A DNA stretch of 64,000 nucleotides from Pelagibacteraceae bacterium AG-430-F16 (GTDB lineage: Bacteria > Pseudomonadota > Alphaproteobacteria > Pelagibacterales > Pelagibacteraceae), in the NCBI GenBank assembly GCA_003213015.1, contig QCOG01000003.1, positions 62,001-126,000 of the forward strand. The letters are read 5' to 3'. The position numbers were made by a program, and so were the translations under genes. The notes beneath the pieces are model-generated. The model saw nothing but the letters and a program-made list of their open reading frames with translations, had not been told where the DNA came from and did no database searches. This document shows, piece after piece, positions 19,476-27,856 of the stretch (the stretch's first letter is position 1; each line of letters begins with the position of its first letter).

Positions 19476-20372
19476 TTGATAAGAAAAATTAATTTTGCTT
19501 ATATATTTCTATTTTTAGCAGTCTTATTTTGGTCTGGAAATTTTTTAGTTGGAAAATATGCGAGCTATTATCAAATTCCTCCCTTTTCTTTAAATTTTTA
19601 TAGATGGCTATTTGCTTGGCTTATCCTGATACCTTTTACATATAATGAAATTATTCTTAACAAAAATTATATAATAAATAATTATAAATTTTTTATTTTG
19701 CTAGGAATAACAAGTGTTACTGTTTTTAATTCCATAGTTTATTATTCACTAAACTTTACCCAAGTTATTAGTGGAGTTCTTATGATTTCCACAATTCCGG
19801 TAATGATTATGTTTATTTCTTCGATATTAAAGATTGAAAAAGCTAACAAATTTCAATTGATTGGAGTAGCATTATCATTTTTAGGTGTCATTACAATTAT
19901 TACAAAAGCTAATTTAGATGTTTTAAGAAATCTAAATTTTAATAAAGGTGATTTAACTATGGTTGTTGCAATGTTATCTTGGGCGACATATTCGGCCTTG
20001 CTTAAAGTAAAAAAACATAACGTATCTCAACTTTGCTTATTACAAATAATTATTTCTTTTGGTCTATTATTTTTAATTCCTGTGTATATTTTTGAGTTTA
20101 TTTTAGGTTATCGTATTGAAATTAGTTTACCTTTCACACTAACGCTTATCTATGTTGTTTTATTTCCAGGCCTACTATCATTCATCTGTTGGATAAAAGG
20201 AATCTCATTGATTGGTCCAAACAGATCAGGAATTTTTTTACACTTAATGCCTATATTAAGTGCGATTATGGCAATGATTATTTTTGATGAAAGATTTATG
20301 TTTTTTCATGTATTGGGAGCTTTATTCATTTTAAGTGGGATATTAATATCAAATAAGAGAATAATAAATTAA
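19476..20372 (+). CDS. EamA/DMT-family transporter
   Basis: A 298-residue protein with ten hydrophobic segments in two EamA repeats. The first repeat begins FLFLAVLFWSGNFLVGKYAS and the second MLSWATYSALLKVKK, and the end has DERFMFFHVLGALFILSG. Such proteins export amino acids or other metabolites across the inner membrane. The start is a TTG at 19476, two bases after the upstream stop; no ATG is nearer. It directly abuts the following HDAC-family gene. The substrate is unknown. It is one of four DMT-family members in this window. Confidence 0.82.
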   Translation: MIRKINFAYIFLFLAVLFWSGNFLVGKYASYYQIPPFSLNFYRWLFAWLILIPFTYNEIILNKNYIINNYKFFILLGITSVTVFNSIVYYSLNFTQVISGVLMISTIPVMIMFISSILKIEKANKFQLIGVALSFLGVITIITKANLDVLRNLNFNKGDLTMVVAMLSWATYSALLKVKKHNVSQLCLLQIIISFGLLFLIPVYIFEFILGYRIEISLPFTLTLIYVVLFPGLLSFICWIKGISLIGPNRSGIFLHLMPILSAIMAMIIFDERFMFFHVLGALFILSGILISNKRIIN

Positions 20373-21266
20373 ATGAATTTACCAATAATAAATCACAATG
20401 ATTACGTTGCAAAAATTAACGACGATAACAAATTTCCTATAAAAAAATTCGGTGAGCTTGCAAAATATCTGATAAGTGAAGGAGTTACTAAAAAATTCAT
20501 ACAACCTGAATTTTGTTCTGTTGAAACATTAAGTAAAGCGCATTCAGTGGACTATATTAATAAGATAAAAAATAAGAATTTAGATACTCAATCTCAAAAA
20601 AAAATAGGCTTTCCTTTAAATGACAGTGTGGTTAATAGATCATTTAGAGCTACAGGTGGGACGGTCTTAGCGAGTAAATTGGCTTTACAAAATCGTTTAT
20701 CGTGTAACACAGCAGGTGGAAGTCATCATGCAACGCGAGATGAAGGAGCAGGTTATTGTGTTTTCAATGATGTAGCAGTTGCAGCCAAGCATGTTCTTTC
20801 AAAAAAAACTATTAAAAAAGTATTGATAATTGACTTAGATGTCCATCAAGGTAATGGAAATTCTGAAATTTTCAAAAATGATAGATCAGTTTTTACCTTC
20901 AGCATGCATTGTAAATCAAATTACCCAGCAAAAAAATCAAACAGCGATCTAGACGTTGAATTAACAGATAATACTGAAGACAAAGAATATATTGATGTTT
21001 TAAAAAAGAATTTACTTATTTTAAATAAAGAAAACTTTGATTTGATTTTTTATATTGCTGGAGTAGACATTCATTATAATGATAGATTAGGCAAATTAAA
21101 AATCACTGATGAAGGTATAAAAAATAGAGAAGAATTAGTAATTTCTAATTTTTTTGATAAAAAAATACCTTTATGTGGAGTATTAGGTGGTGGATATAAT
21201 AAAGATTTTAAAAAATTAGTTGAGCTTCATGCAATTTTACATAAATCTTGCGTATCAATATTATGA
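20373..21266 (+). CDS. histone-deacetylase-superfamily amidohydrolase
   Basis: A 297-residue zinc amidohydrolase of the arginase/HDAC fold. The catalytic His pair H118-H119 lies in AGGSHHATRDEGAGYCVFND. Zn ligands are D156 and H158 in DLDVHQGNG and D232 in AGVDIHYNDRLG, and the GGGY loop is near 275. Bacterial relatives deacetylate polyamines, acetoin-related compounds or short acyl amides; the substrate here is not known. The stop overlaps the ATG of msrB by four bases (ATGA). Confidence 0.83.
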   Translation: MNLPIINHNDYVAKINDDNKFPIKKFGELAKYLISEGVTKKFIQPEFCSVETLSKAHSVDYINKIKNKNLDTQSQKKIGFPLNDSVVNRSFRATGGTVLASKLALQNRLSCNTAGGSHHATRDEGAGYCVFNDVAVAAKHVLSKKTIKKVLIIDLDVHQGNGNSEIFKNDRSVFTFSMHCKSNYPAKKSNSDLDVELTDNTEDKEYIDVLKKNLLILNKENFDLIFYIAGVDIHYNDRLGKLKITDEGIKNREELVISNFFDKKIPLCGVLGGGYNKDFKKLVELHAILHKSCVSIL

Positions 21267-21631
21267 AAAAAATTAATTCAAAACTTTCTTCAGAACAAAA
21301 ATTAATTCTATTTGAAGAAGCCACTGAAAGACCAGGTTCAAGTATCTTAAATGATGAAAAAAGAGAAGGATCTTATCATTGTGTAAATTGTGATGTAAAA
21401 TTATTCGACTCAAGCTCTAAATATGAAAGCGGTTCTGGTTGGCCTTCATTCTATGATTCTTTACCCAACGTGTTTGAAACAAAGACCGACCATCATATTG
21501 GTTACTCAAGGACAGAATATCATTGTAAGAAATGTGGTGGACATCACGGACACATATTCGAGGACGGACCTAAACCAACAGGAAAAAGATATTGTAATAA
21601 CGGTTTATGTTTGGTGTTTAAAAAAAAATAA
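21263..21631 (+). CDS. msrB: peptide-methionine (R)-S-oxide reductase MsrB
   Basis: A 122-residue MsrB repairing the R-sulfoxide of methionine. I chose the ATG at 21263 (MKKINSKLS), which overlaps the upstream stop, rather than a TTG at 21248. Two zinc-binding CxxC pairs are visible (CVNC near residue 40 and CKKCGGHHGH near 88), as are SGSGWPSF and the C-terminal RYCNNGLC with the catalytic Cys. It is followed by a convergent glutaredoxin gene on the other strand. Confidence 0.93.
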   Translation: MKKINSKLSSEQKLILFEEATERPGSSILNDEKREGSYHCVNCDVKLFDSSSKYESGSGWPSFYDSLPNVFETKTDHHIGYSRTEYHCKKCGGHHGHIFEDGPKPTGKRYCNNGLCLVFKKK

Positions 21632-21886
21632 TTATTTTAATTTTTCTTTTAAATTATTAGATTTCTCTAATTCTCGAAGTTCTGTATAGCCTCCTACATG
21701 ATAATCATCAAAAAAAATTTGAGGGATTGTTCTTTGACCATTAGATTTTTTTATCATTTCTTCTTTAATTTTTTCTCCTGTGGAAACGTCGATTTCACTA
21801 AAGCTTAATCCATTTCTCTTAAGTAATTTTTTTGCAGCATCGCAAAAATTACAAAAGGGTCCTGTATAAACGATAATATTTTTCAT
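21632..21886 (-). CDS. grxC: glutaredoxin, GrxC-type
   Basis: An 84-residue dithiol glutaredoxin. The redox motif is CNFC (12-15), unlike the common CPYC; the cis-Pro TIPQIF loop and the GGYTEL glutathione-binding turn are present. It reduces protein and small-molecule disulfides using glutathione, whose synthesis genes gshA and gshB lie elsewhere in this window. It is convergent with msrB, with adjacent stop codons, and is preceded by a DUF2805 gene three bases upstream on the same strand. Confidence 0.92.
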   Translation of the reverse strand: MKNIIVYTGPFCNFCDAAKKLLKRNGLSFSEIDVSTGEKIKEEMIKKSNGQRTIPQIFFDDYHVGGYTELRELEKSNNLKEKLK

Positions 21887-21889
21887 TCC

Positions 21890-22183
21890 TTATATATAAT
21901 CATTTTTTTTAATTTTTCTTCTTATTTCTTTTCTAGATAATTCGAATTTTTTTCTATGTTTGATGCTCTGATTTTTTGCTCTCTTTCTCCAGAGTTTAAA
22001 AGATGAAGGTTTCAGTTTTTTCCTCATTAATTTAATTACGTCACTCTCAGAATACCCAGATCTTTTTTTGATTTCCTCGAAAGTGATGCGGTCCGCCCAG
22101 GCAGCCCACACAACCCAATCTGGACTCACAGAATTTGGCTCTGGATTTTTGACCTTCGTGACAGGCCTGTGACCTTTTTTCAT
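21890..22183 (-). CDS. TIGR03643/DUF2805 family small basic protein
   Basis: A 97-residue Lys/Arg-rich protein. The core WAAWADRITFEEIKKRSGYS followed by VIKLMRKKLKPSSFKLWRKR is the conserved signature of the TIGR03643 (DUF2805) family. This looks like a helix-turn-helix plus a basic helix, so nucleic-acid binding is plausible but not shown. The function of the family is unknown. It is upstream of grxC on the minus strand, and 117 bases from the divergent LysE-family gene. Confidence 0.8.
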   Translation of the reverse strand: MKKGHRPVTKVKNPEPNSVSPDWVVWAAWADRITFEEIKKRSGYSESDVIKLMRKKLKPSSFKLWRKRAKNQSIKHRKKFELSRKEIRRKIKKNDYI

Positions 22184-22248
22184 AAATATTTAATAAATAT
22201 CAAAAAATTGATTAATGCAATTTTTATGTAGTGTGATATATTGCTTTT

Positions 22249-22295
22249 GATAGTCCTATCTAGCCATCTTTAGCTCCCGGTTTTATAGGACTATC
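22249..22295 (+). promoter_or_regulatory. 11-bp perfect-stem leader hairpin upstream of the LysE-family exporter
   Basis: GATAGTCCTAT (22249-22259) is exactly complementary to ATAGGACTATC (22285-22295). The 25-base loop carries CTAGCCATCTTTAGCTCCCG. The stem ends five bases before the exporter ATG at 22301, and no Shine-Dalgarno sequence is visible. The high G+C of the arms against the A+T-rich flank suggests selection. It could be a metabolite-sensing or protein-binding leader RNA, or less likely a split DNA operator. I could not match it to a known riboswitch class. Confidence 0.6.
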
Positions 22296-22300
22296 CCAAA

Positions 22301-22912
22301 ATGTTTCCCTTAGACTATTTTCTTTTTTTACAAATCATACTTTTTTTGTTTATTACTCCTGGCACTCCGAGAATAGTGATTATATCTTTATCTATTGTTT
22401 TTGGTGTTCGTAAATGTGTTTGGGTAGCACTAGGCGACGTGACCGCAAACATTATTCAAGCAAGTTTAGTAATATTTATTCTTCATTCTTTTTTTTTAGA
22501 TAATCGAAACCTATTAAACTTTATTAAATGGATCGGGATTGCCTATCTATTTTACTTAGCTATTGATATTTATTTTTCAAAAATTAAAAATTTAGAAAAT
22601 GTAAATGCTGAGAAGTCTAAATTATCCTTATTTAAGGATGGTTTTTTAGTTGCAGGTACAAGCCCAAAAGCTTGGGCTTTTTTTCCATTAATATTTCCAC
22701 AATTTATTAATTTTGAATCAAATTATATTGTTCAGTTTTTAATTTTAATAACAACTTACGTTGTTTTAGATTTTTTATCTTTGATTTGTTATGCTATCCT
22801 TGCAAATAAATTAATTAATTGGTTAAAAGCTAATCCAAAGACTATAAACACAATTTCCGCGTGTGTACTTTTATTAATTGGAATATTTATAGCGTTAACA
22901 CAACAATATTAA
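22301..22912 (+). CDS. LysE/RhtB-family amino-acid exporter
   Basis: A 203-residue membrane protein with about six helices. It has the family N-terminus (FLFITPGTPRIVIISLSIVFG in place of the usual TPGP-N-x-x motif) and the conserved GTSPKAWAFFPLIFPQF segment near residue 117 (usually N-PK-x-x-x-F). LysE/RhtB proteins export amino acids such as lysine, threonine or homoserine lactone. The distinctive leader hairpin ending five bases upstream suggests regulated expression. It is followed after 29 bases by a P5C-reductase-like gene, which may be co-transcribed. Confidence 0.83.
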   Translation: MFPLDYFLFLQIILFLFITPGTPRIVIISLSIVFGVRKCVWVALGDVTANIIQASLVIFILHSFFLDNRNLLNFIKWIGIAYLFYLAIDIYFSKIKNLENVNAEKSKLSLFKDGFLVAGTSPKAWAFFPLIFPQFINFESNYIVQFLILITTYVVLDFLSLICYAILANKLINWLKANPKTINTISACVLLLIGIFIALTQQY

Positions 22913-22941
22913 AATATTTGTGGTAATAGTAAATTGAGCAT

Positions 22942-23712
22942 ATGAAATTAGGATTTATAGGAACAGGTGAGATCACAAAAGCTATAGTAATTGGTATTTT
23001 AGGTTCTAAAATTAAATTTAAAAAAATTTATTTATCAAAAAGAAATAGTAAAATTTCAGCTTTTTTAACAAAAAAAAGTAAAAAAATTCAAATTGAAAAG
23101 AATAATCAGCACTTAATAAATAAATCAGATTGGGTTTTTTTAGCTGTCACTCCAAGGGTGGGAAATCAAATTATTCGAAAATTAAATTTTAAAAAAAAAC
23201 AAGTTATTGTTAGTTTTATTTCTACAATACAACTTCGAGTATTAAAAAAATTAACTAAAATTAATATAGATATTGTTCGTGTAATTCCTTTGCCGCCAAT
23301 TTCATTAAGAAAAGGCCCAATTCCGATATTTCCGCCAAATAAAAAGGTAAAACAGTTTTTTTCTAATTTAGGTACAGTAATTGAAATTAATAATGAAAAA
23401 AAATCTCTTAATTTTTGGTCAACTTCCGGAATGATGGCGCCATTCTACGAATTTTTAAATACTTTATCAAAATGGCTTATTTTAAAAGGGATTAAAAGAG
23501 AAAGTGCTCAAAATTATATTACTTCATTGTTTGTTGCTCTTTCTGAAAACGCACAAAAAAATTCCGGGAAAGATTTATCAATTTTGGTAAAAAATTCTCA
23601 AACACCTGGAGGATTAAACGAACAAGGTGTTAAATTATTCAAAAAATTTAAATTTTATAAGTCGACTGACAAAACTCTTAATGGTATTTTAAAAAGGTTG
23701 AAAAAAAATTGA
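22942..23712 (+). CDS. pyrroline-5-carboxylate-reductase-like NADP oxidoreductase
   Basis: A 256-residue Rossmann protein starting MKLGFIGTGEITKAIVIGIL, with SDWVFLAVTPRVG near residue 65 and VRVIPLPPISLRKGPIPIF near 111. The C-terminal helical dimer domain ends in NSQTPGGLNEQGVKLFKKF, matching the tail of ProC proteins (TPGGTT). It is related to ProC but diverged, so it may act on proline-like or other imino acids. No housekeeping pathway neighbours are present. It is three codon positions from the next gene and shares its transcript. Confidence 0.75.
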   Translation: MKLGFIGTGEITKAIVIGILGSKIKFKKIYLSKRNSKISAFLTKKSKKIQIEKNNQHLINKSDWVFLAVTPRVGNQIIRKLNFKKKQVIVSFISTIQLRVLKKLTKINIDIVRVIPLPPISLRKGPIPIFPPNKKVKQFFSNLGTVIEINNEKKSLNFWSTSGMMAPFYEFLNTLSKWLILKGIKRESAQNYITSLFVALSENAQKNSGKDLSILVKNSQTPGGLNEQGVKLFKKFKFYKSTDKTLNGILKRLKKN

Positions 23713-23713
23713 T

Positions 23714-24409
23714 ATGAGACAAATTTTTAAAAATGTTAAGCAAAAATTAGTTTCCAAGTATATTAAAAATAGTGCCACAAAAAACACCAAGGAGGTTCTT
23801 CAAACTGTAAAAGAACAATTAGTTTCTAAATATACAAAGAACGATAATTCGAAAAGTTCTAAAACGTTTAAACCTAGAATTAAAGCTAGAATCAGAAGAA
23901 ATAAACAGATTATCTCAAAAAATATAGATAATCTTTTTGATTGGATTAAAGGAGCAGAAATTATTGAGCTTAAAAAATGCAATACAAACGAGGATCCTGT
24001 AAGACCTGAGTTGGATAATAAATTTAGAACTAGTTATGGTAGAAAAATTTATGGAGTAAAATACAAAGGTGAAATTCATGCTGTAATGTGTTTTGCGTTT
24101 ACTAATGAAATACCTAAAAGTGTTGAAGAATTAGATATGATGAGCAAAGATGCTTTTCTTCAAAGTATCCGTAGAGACTATCGAGTAGGAAAAATAGCGA
24201 TTGCATATACAGTATGGTCAAAAAAAAGAGGTGGAGGTAAATTAATTGTAAAAGAGGTATTCAAATTAATAAAAAAGACGCATCATTTAAATCGGCTAAT
24301 TACTTTATCACCACTCACAGAAATGGCCCGAAAGTTTCATTTAAGCAATGGAGCTGTTCAAATACAAGTTAACGAGACCACCCAAAACTTTGAATACGAA
24401 AAAGTTTGA
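23714..24409 (+). CDS. hypothetical protein with GNAT-like C-terminal half
   Basis: A 231-residue protein that I do not recognise as a named family. The N-terminal 60 residues are very basic and contain a near repeat: VKQKLVSKYIKN at 8-19 and VKEQLVSKYTKN at 32-43. The C-terminal half (about 95-231) has the pattern of an acetyltransferase fold: IAIAYTVWSKKRGGGKLIVK resembles the acetyl-CoA loop region. TLSPLTEMARKFHLSNGA resembles the last alpha/beta unit. It starts one base after the proC-like gene. An N-acetyltransferase role is inferred and weak. Confidence 0.55.
   Translation: MRQIFKNVKQKLVSKYIKNSATKNTKEVLQTVKEQLVSKYTKNDNSKSSKTFKPRIKARIRRNKQIISKNIDNLFDWIKGAEIIELKKCNTNEDPVRPELDNKFRTSYGRKIYGVKYKGEIHAVMCFAFTNEIPKSVEELDMMSKDAFLQSIRRDYRVGKIAIAYTVWSKKRGGGKLIVKEVFKLIKKTHHLNRLITLSPLTEMARKFHLSNGAVQIQVNETTQNFEYEKV
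23735..23842 (+). repeat. internal 72-base-offset direct repeat in the GNAT-like gene
   Basis: Bases 23735-23770 and 23807-23842 encode VKQKLVSKYIKN and VKEQLVSKYTKN, 24 codons apart. Ten of twelve residues match, while the DNA has several silent differences, so this is an aged tandem duplication that has kept its protein sequence. Confidence 0.6.
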
Positions 24410-24468
24410 AGTTCATTTTCAAATGAAATACTTTTAATAAGTTTATTCTTATAATAAGGATTTAACTA

Positions 24469-25647
24469 ATGAACAGAAACTTATTCGTACTTTTTTTTAG
24501 TCAAATTTTTAGCTTTACAGCTGCGCCGGTAACAGTTTTTCTAAGTGGTATTATTGGATCACAAATTAGCCCGTTGAAATCTTTATCAACTTTACCAATG
24601 TCAATATCTGTTGTTGGTATCGCACTTGGAGCAATTTTTGCTACTAAAACAATGAGTGTATTAGGAAGAAAAACTGGTTTTATTTTCGCAGCTATTTTGA
24701 ATTCTTTGGTTTCTTTAATAGCAGCATATTCGGTTATGTCACAGAATTTTATTTTATTTTGTTTTGCGAATTTTTTTATTGGGATTGGTATGGCTTTTAC
24801 TCATCAATATCGATTTGCTGCAGCCGAAAGTGTTGATAAAGAGAAAATACCAAAAGCAATTTCAATAATTCTTTTAGGAGGTATAGTCTCTGCATTTATT
24901 GGTCCAGGCACAGCAAATTTAACAAAAAACATTTTATCAGAACAATTATATGTTGGCTCATATGTATCCCTTGCGGTATATATGTTTCTGCCAGCTATTC
25001 TTTTTTTATTTTACAAAAACAATTCAATCGAAAAAAAAGATATAAGTTTTATTGGTAGAGGCTATTTTGAAATTATTTCTCAACCTAGATTTTTGCAAGC
25101 AATGGTGGCAAGTGCCTTTGGCTATGCTATAATGACTTTTTTGATGACCGCAACTCCTATTAGTATGCATGTAATGGAGAATATGTCATTAGATAAAACC
25201 AGTTTTGTTATTCAGATGCATGTTGCGTCAATGTTTTTACCATCCCTAATAACTGGAAATTTGATAAAAAAATTCGGACATAGCAAAATTATGTATGTCG
25301 GCCTGCTACTTTATAGCGTGACAATACTCTTAAGTTTACTTGATCAAACTTTTTTTAACTATTTAATTGCTCTCATTTTTCTTGGGTTTGGCTGGAATTT
25401 CTTATTTATATCAGGGACAAGTCTTTTGGTAACAACTTATAATGAACAAGAAAAGTTTAAAGCCCAAGGGTTAAATGATTTTGTAGTTTATTCAGTACAT
25501 GCAATAGGAAGTTTATCAGCAGGTATATTGTTAGTTTTGACCAACTGGAAGTTAATGAACATTATTTGTATTCCTTTAATAGCAATTATATTGATTACAA
25601 TATTTAGAGCAGAATTTATTGAAAAAAAAATTAGAAATACTTCTTAA
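24469..25647 (+). CDS. major facilitator superfamily transporter
   Basis: A 392-residue membrane protein with twelve predicted helices. The loop after helix 2 reads TKTMSVLGRKTGF, matching the MFS G-x-x-x-D/R-x-G-R-R signature. The middle loop (about 185-205) and second half (KKFGHSKIMYVGLLLYS) repeat the pattern. Substrate unknown; relatives are drug or metabolite exporters. A 59-base gap precedes it. The 3' end overlaps the convergent TerC-family gene by 17 bases. Confidence 0.83.
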   Translation: MNRNLFVLFFSQIFSFTAAPVTVFLSGIIGSQISPLKSLSTLPMSISVVGIALGAIFATKTMSVLGRKTGFIFAAILNSLVSLIAAYSVMSQNFILFCFANFFIGIGMAFTHQYRFAAAESVDKEKIPKAISIILLGGIVSAFIGPGTANLTKNILSEQLYVGSYVSLAVYMFLPAILFLFYKNNSIEKKDISFIGRGYFEIISQPRFLQAMVASAFGYAIMTFLMTATPISMHVMENMSLDKTSFVIQMHVASMFLPSLITGNLIKKFGHSKIMYVGLLLYSVTILLSLLDQTFFNYLIALIFLGFGWNFLFISGTSLLVTTYNEQEKFKAQGLNDFVVYSVHAIGSLSAGILLVLTNWKLMNIICIPLIAIILITIFRAEFIEKKIRNTS

Positions 25648-26242
25648 ACTCTTCGGCTACCTTTAATATCTCCAAATCAACGAGACCTCCAATTATTAAT
25701 TGAATAGCTACAATTAAAATAAAGCCCAAACCTATATAGGCAATCCATAAATGCTTTTGAATGTAATTTGCAAGGTAGGTTGCAAGTGCACCTGTTAAAA
25801 CAACTGATAAAACCAAACCAAAAACCATAAAACCAAAATTTCCTTTTGCAGCACCAACGACACCGATAACATTGTCGAAGCTGATTGTTATATCTGCAAA
25901 AAGAACCTTGTAGATACTTTGTATGTATGAAGGTTCTTTTGATACCTTAGTTGGGGATTTAATTTTTTTAATTTCAAATAAATCTTTTCTTAAATCATTA
26001 ACAATCCATACTAAAAGTAAACCACCTAAAATTTTAATAAAATAAAATTTGAATAAGTAAGTAGCAAATACAGCAAAAATAACTTTGAAAACTAAAGCAC
26101 CTGCAACACCCCACAATATAATTTGTTTTCTGTGTTTAGGTACAAAATTGGCTGCTATTAGTCCAATTATTATTGCGTTGTCTGCTGCAAGAATAATATC
26201 TATAAAGATAATTTGTAAGAGTATAATAGATTGTTCAATCAA
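25631..26242 (-). CDS. TerC-family integral membrane protein (YjbE-like)
   Basis: A 203-residue protein with about six or seven helices and the family acidic motifs in the membrane: IIFIDIILAADNAIIIGL near residue 12 and ADITISFDNVIGVVGAAKG near 116. TerC/YjbE proteins are linked to metal (manganese) export or insertion of metal into exported proteins; the ion here is unknown. The gene is divergent from the TRAP operon, across a 115-base gap, and converges with an MFS gene with a 17-base overlap. Confidence 0.85.
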   Translation of the reverse strand: MIEQSIILLQIIFIDIILAADNAIIIGLIAANFVPKHRKQIILWGVAGALVFKVIFAVFATYLFKFYFIKILGGLLLVWIVNDLRKDLFEIKKIKSPTKVSKEPSYIQSIYKVLFADITISFDNVIGVVGAAKGNFGFMVFGLVLSVVLTGALATYLANYIQKHLWIAYIGLGFILIVAIQLIIGGLVDLEILKVAEEFKKYF

Positions 26243-26357
26243 GATTTCCCAATAATATAAAATTTTTAATATAATTCAATTAAAAGTAGTGAAAATTTTT
26301 ATTGATTTAAATATTTAGACATAATCAAATGGGTGTTTAATAAATTAAGGAGGAGAA

Positions 26358-27326
26358 ATGAAAATATTCAAATATATTTTATCAATTTTTGTTGCTCTAC
26401 TTGTATTTACTCATTCAAATGCTGCTGAAAAATGGGATATGGCTCTGGCTTATGGTGCTGGAAACTTCCATTCAGCAAATGCTACTGAATTTGCAAATAA
26501 TGTAACAAAAAAAAGTAATGGTAAGCTAACAATAGTTACTCATCCAGGGGGTTCATTGTTTAAAGGGGGAGAAATTTTTAGAGCTGTCAGAACTGGTCAG
26601 GCTCCAATTGGAGAAAGATTTATGTCGGCTTTAGGTAAAGAAGATCCATTACTAGAAATTGACTCACTGCCATTTTTAGCAACTTCCTACTCAGATGCTA
26701 TGAAACTTTACAAAGCATCAAAAGCTGAAATTGCAAAAAATTTGGATAAAAAAGGACTTGTGTTTTTATACGCAGTACCATGGCCAGCTCAAGGTCTATA
26801 CTCTAAAAAAGAAATTAATAGCGTATCAGATCTAAAAGGTCTTAAGTTTAGAGCTTATAACAGTGCAACTGTAAGAATTGCAGAATTAACTGGTATGGCT
26901 CCAACTAAAATTGAAGCTGCTGAGATATCTCAAGCATTTTCAACAGGAGCTGTTGAAAGCATGATTACCTCTCCAACAACTGGTAAAAACAAAAAAATTT
27001 GGGAAAATGGGGTAAAATATTTTTATGACATTGCAGCATGGTTTCCAAAAAACATGATTATAGCTAACAAAGAGGCGTGGAATAAGTTAGATAAAGCGAC
27101 TCAAGATTTAATCATGAAAGAAGCAGCAGTTGCTGAGAGAAAAGGTTGGCAGCTTTCTAAAATGGGCAATAAAAATGATAAAAAAGCTTTAGCTGATGCT
27201 GGCATGACTGTTGGTAAAGTTAATGCTGCTTTGAAATCTCATTTTGAAAAAGTCGGTCAAACAATGTCTAAAGAATGGGCAAGCAAAGCTGGTTCAAGAG
27301 GACAAACTGTTTTATCAAAATATTAA
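26358..27326 (+). CDS. dctP: TRAP transporter substrate-binding protein DctP
   Basis: A 322-residue periplasmic binding protein. The signal peptide (about 1-22, ending HSNAA) is followed by the DctP fold, with conserved AQGLYSKKEINSVSDLKGLKFR near 150 and a substrate-clamping Arg in LKFRAY. AAEISQAFSTGAVESMITSP near 190 is also typical. A strong ribosome site (AAGGAGGAG) lies just before the ATG, fitting high expression of a binding protein. The dctQ and dctM permease genes follow after a hairpin. The substrate is not determined; organic acids are usual. Confidence 0.93.
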   Translation: MKIFKYILSIFVALLVFTHSNAAEKWDMALAYGAGNFHSANATEFANNVTKKSNGKLTIVTHPGGSLFKGGEIFRAVRTGQAPIGERFMSALGKEDPLLEIDSLPFLATSYSDAMKLYKASKAEIAKNLDKKGLVFLYAVPWPAQGLYSKKEINSVSDLKGLKFRAYNSATVRIAELTGMAPTKIEAAEISQAFSTGAVESMITSPTTGKNKKIWENGVKYFYDIAAWFPKNMIIANKEAWNKLDKATQDLIMKEAAVAERKGWQLSKMGNKNDKKALADAGMTVGKVNAALKSHFEKVGQTMSKEWASKAGSRGQTVLSKY

Positions 27327-27338
27327 TAATTTAAAATA

Positions 27339-27365
27339 AAAGGCCATCTATATAAGATGGCCTTT
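27339..27365 (+). terminator. intra-operon hairpin between dctP and dctQ
   Basis: AAAGGCCATCT (27339-27349) pairs perfectly with AGATGGCCTTT (27355-27365) around a five-base loop, 12 bases after the dctP stop and 9 bases before dctQ. The right arm ends in a short T run. It may act as a partial terminator or as a 3' block to decay. Either would give more binding protein than permease, the stoichiometry TRAP systems need. Confidence 0.75.
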
Positions 27366-27373
27366 GTTAAATA

Positions 27374-27856
27374 ATGTTAATAAAAATAGAAAACTTCCTT
27401 CACCGAGTTTATAAATTTTCAGGTATATTAGCAGCTATATTTCTCATACTTGTTGCAGTTTTTATTTTAATTGGAATATCGTCTCGAATTTTCGATTTTT
27501 ACATAAGAGGTTTGTCAGAGTATTCAGGATATTGTATGGCTGCCTCAACCTTTTTTGCACTTGCTTACACGTTTTCAGAAGGTGGCCACATAAGAATTAC
27601 TTTATTTTTAGAAAAAATGGGTAGCAGACTAAAAAAAATATTTGAGCTTTGGTGTTTGTCCATTTCCTCAATTTTTTCTGGATTTCTTTTTTTTTATTTC
27701 AGTAAAATGTTATTTATTTCTTATAAATTTCAGGAGAGAAGCGAAGGGGCTGATGAAATTTTAATTTGGATACCTCAGACAAGTTTAGCCTTTGGATCTT
27801 TTATCTTCTTTGTATGTATTTTACACCACCTTTTTAAAGCTTTTAAAAATGACTGA
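27374..27856 (+). CDS. dctQ: TRAP transporter small permease subunit DctQ
   Basis: A 160-residue protein with four membrane helices, including the conserved FSEGGHIRITLFLEKM loop near residue 73. It pairs with DctM to form the membrane unit that accepts substrate from DctP and couples uptake to a sodium gradient. It overlaps the dctM start by eight bases, so the two are coupled. Confidence 0.9.
   Translation: MLIKIENFLHRVYKFSGILAAIFLILVAVFILIGISSRIFDFYIRGLSEYSGYCMAASTFFALAYTFSEGGHIRITLFLEKMGSRLKKIFELWCLSISSIFSGFLFFYFSKMLFISYKFQERSEGADEILIWIPQTSLAFGSFIFFVCILHHLFKAFKND

Noticed and set aside
21248-21262. Longer msrB start at TTG 21248
   Set aside because: The ATG at 21263 gives the normal family N-terminus and the typical ATGA overlap with the upstream stop.
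24415-24431. Short inverted repeat TTCATTTTCAAATGAA after the GNAT-like gene
   Set aside because: The arms are A+T-only apart from one pair and the loop is too small; such dyads arise by chance in this base composition.
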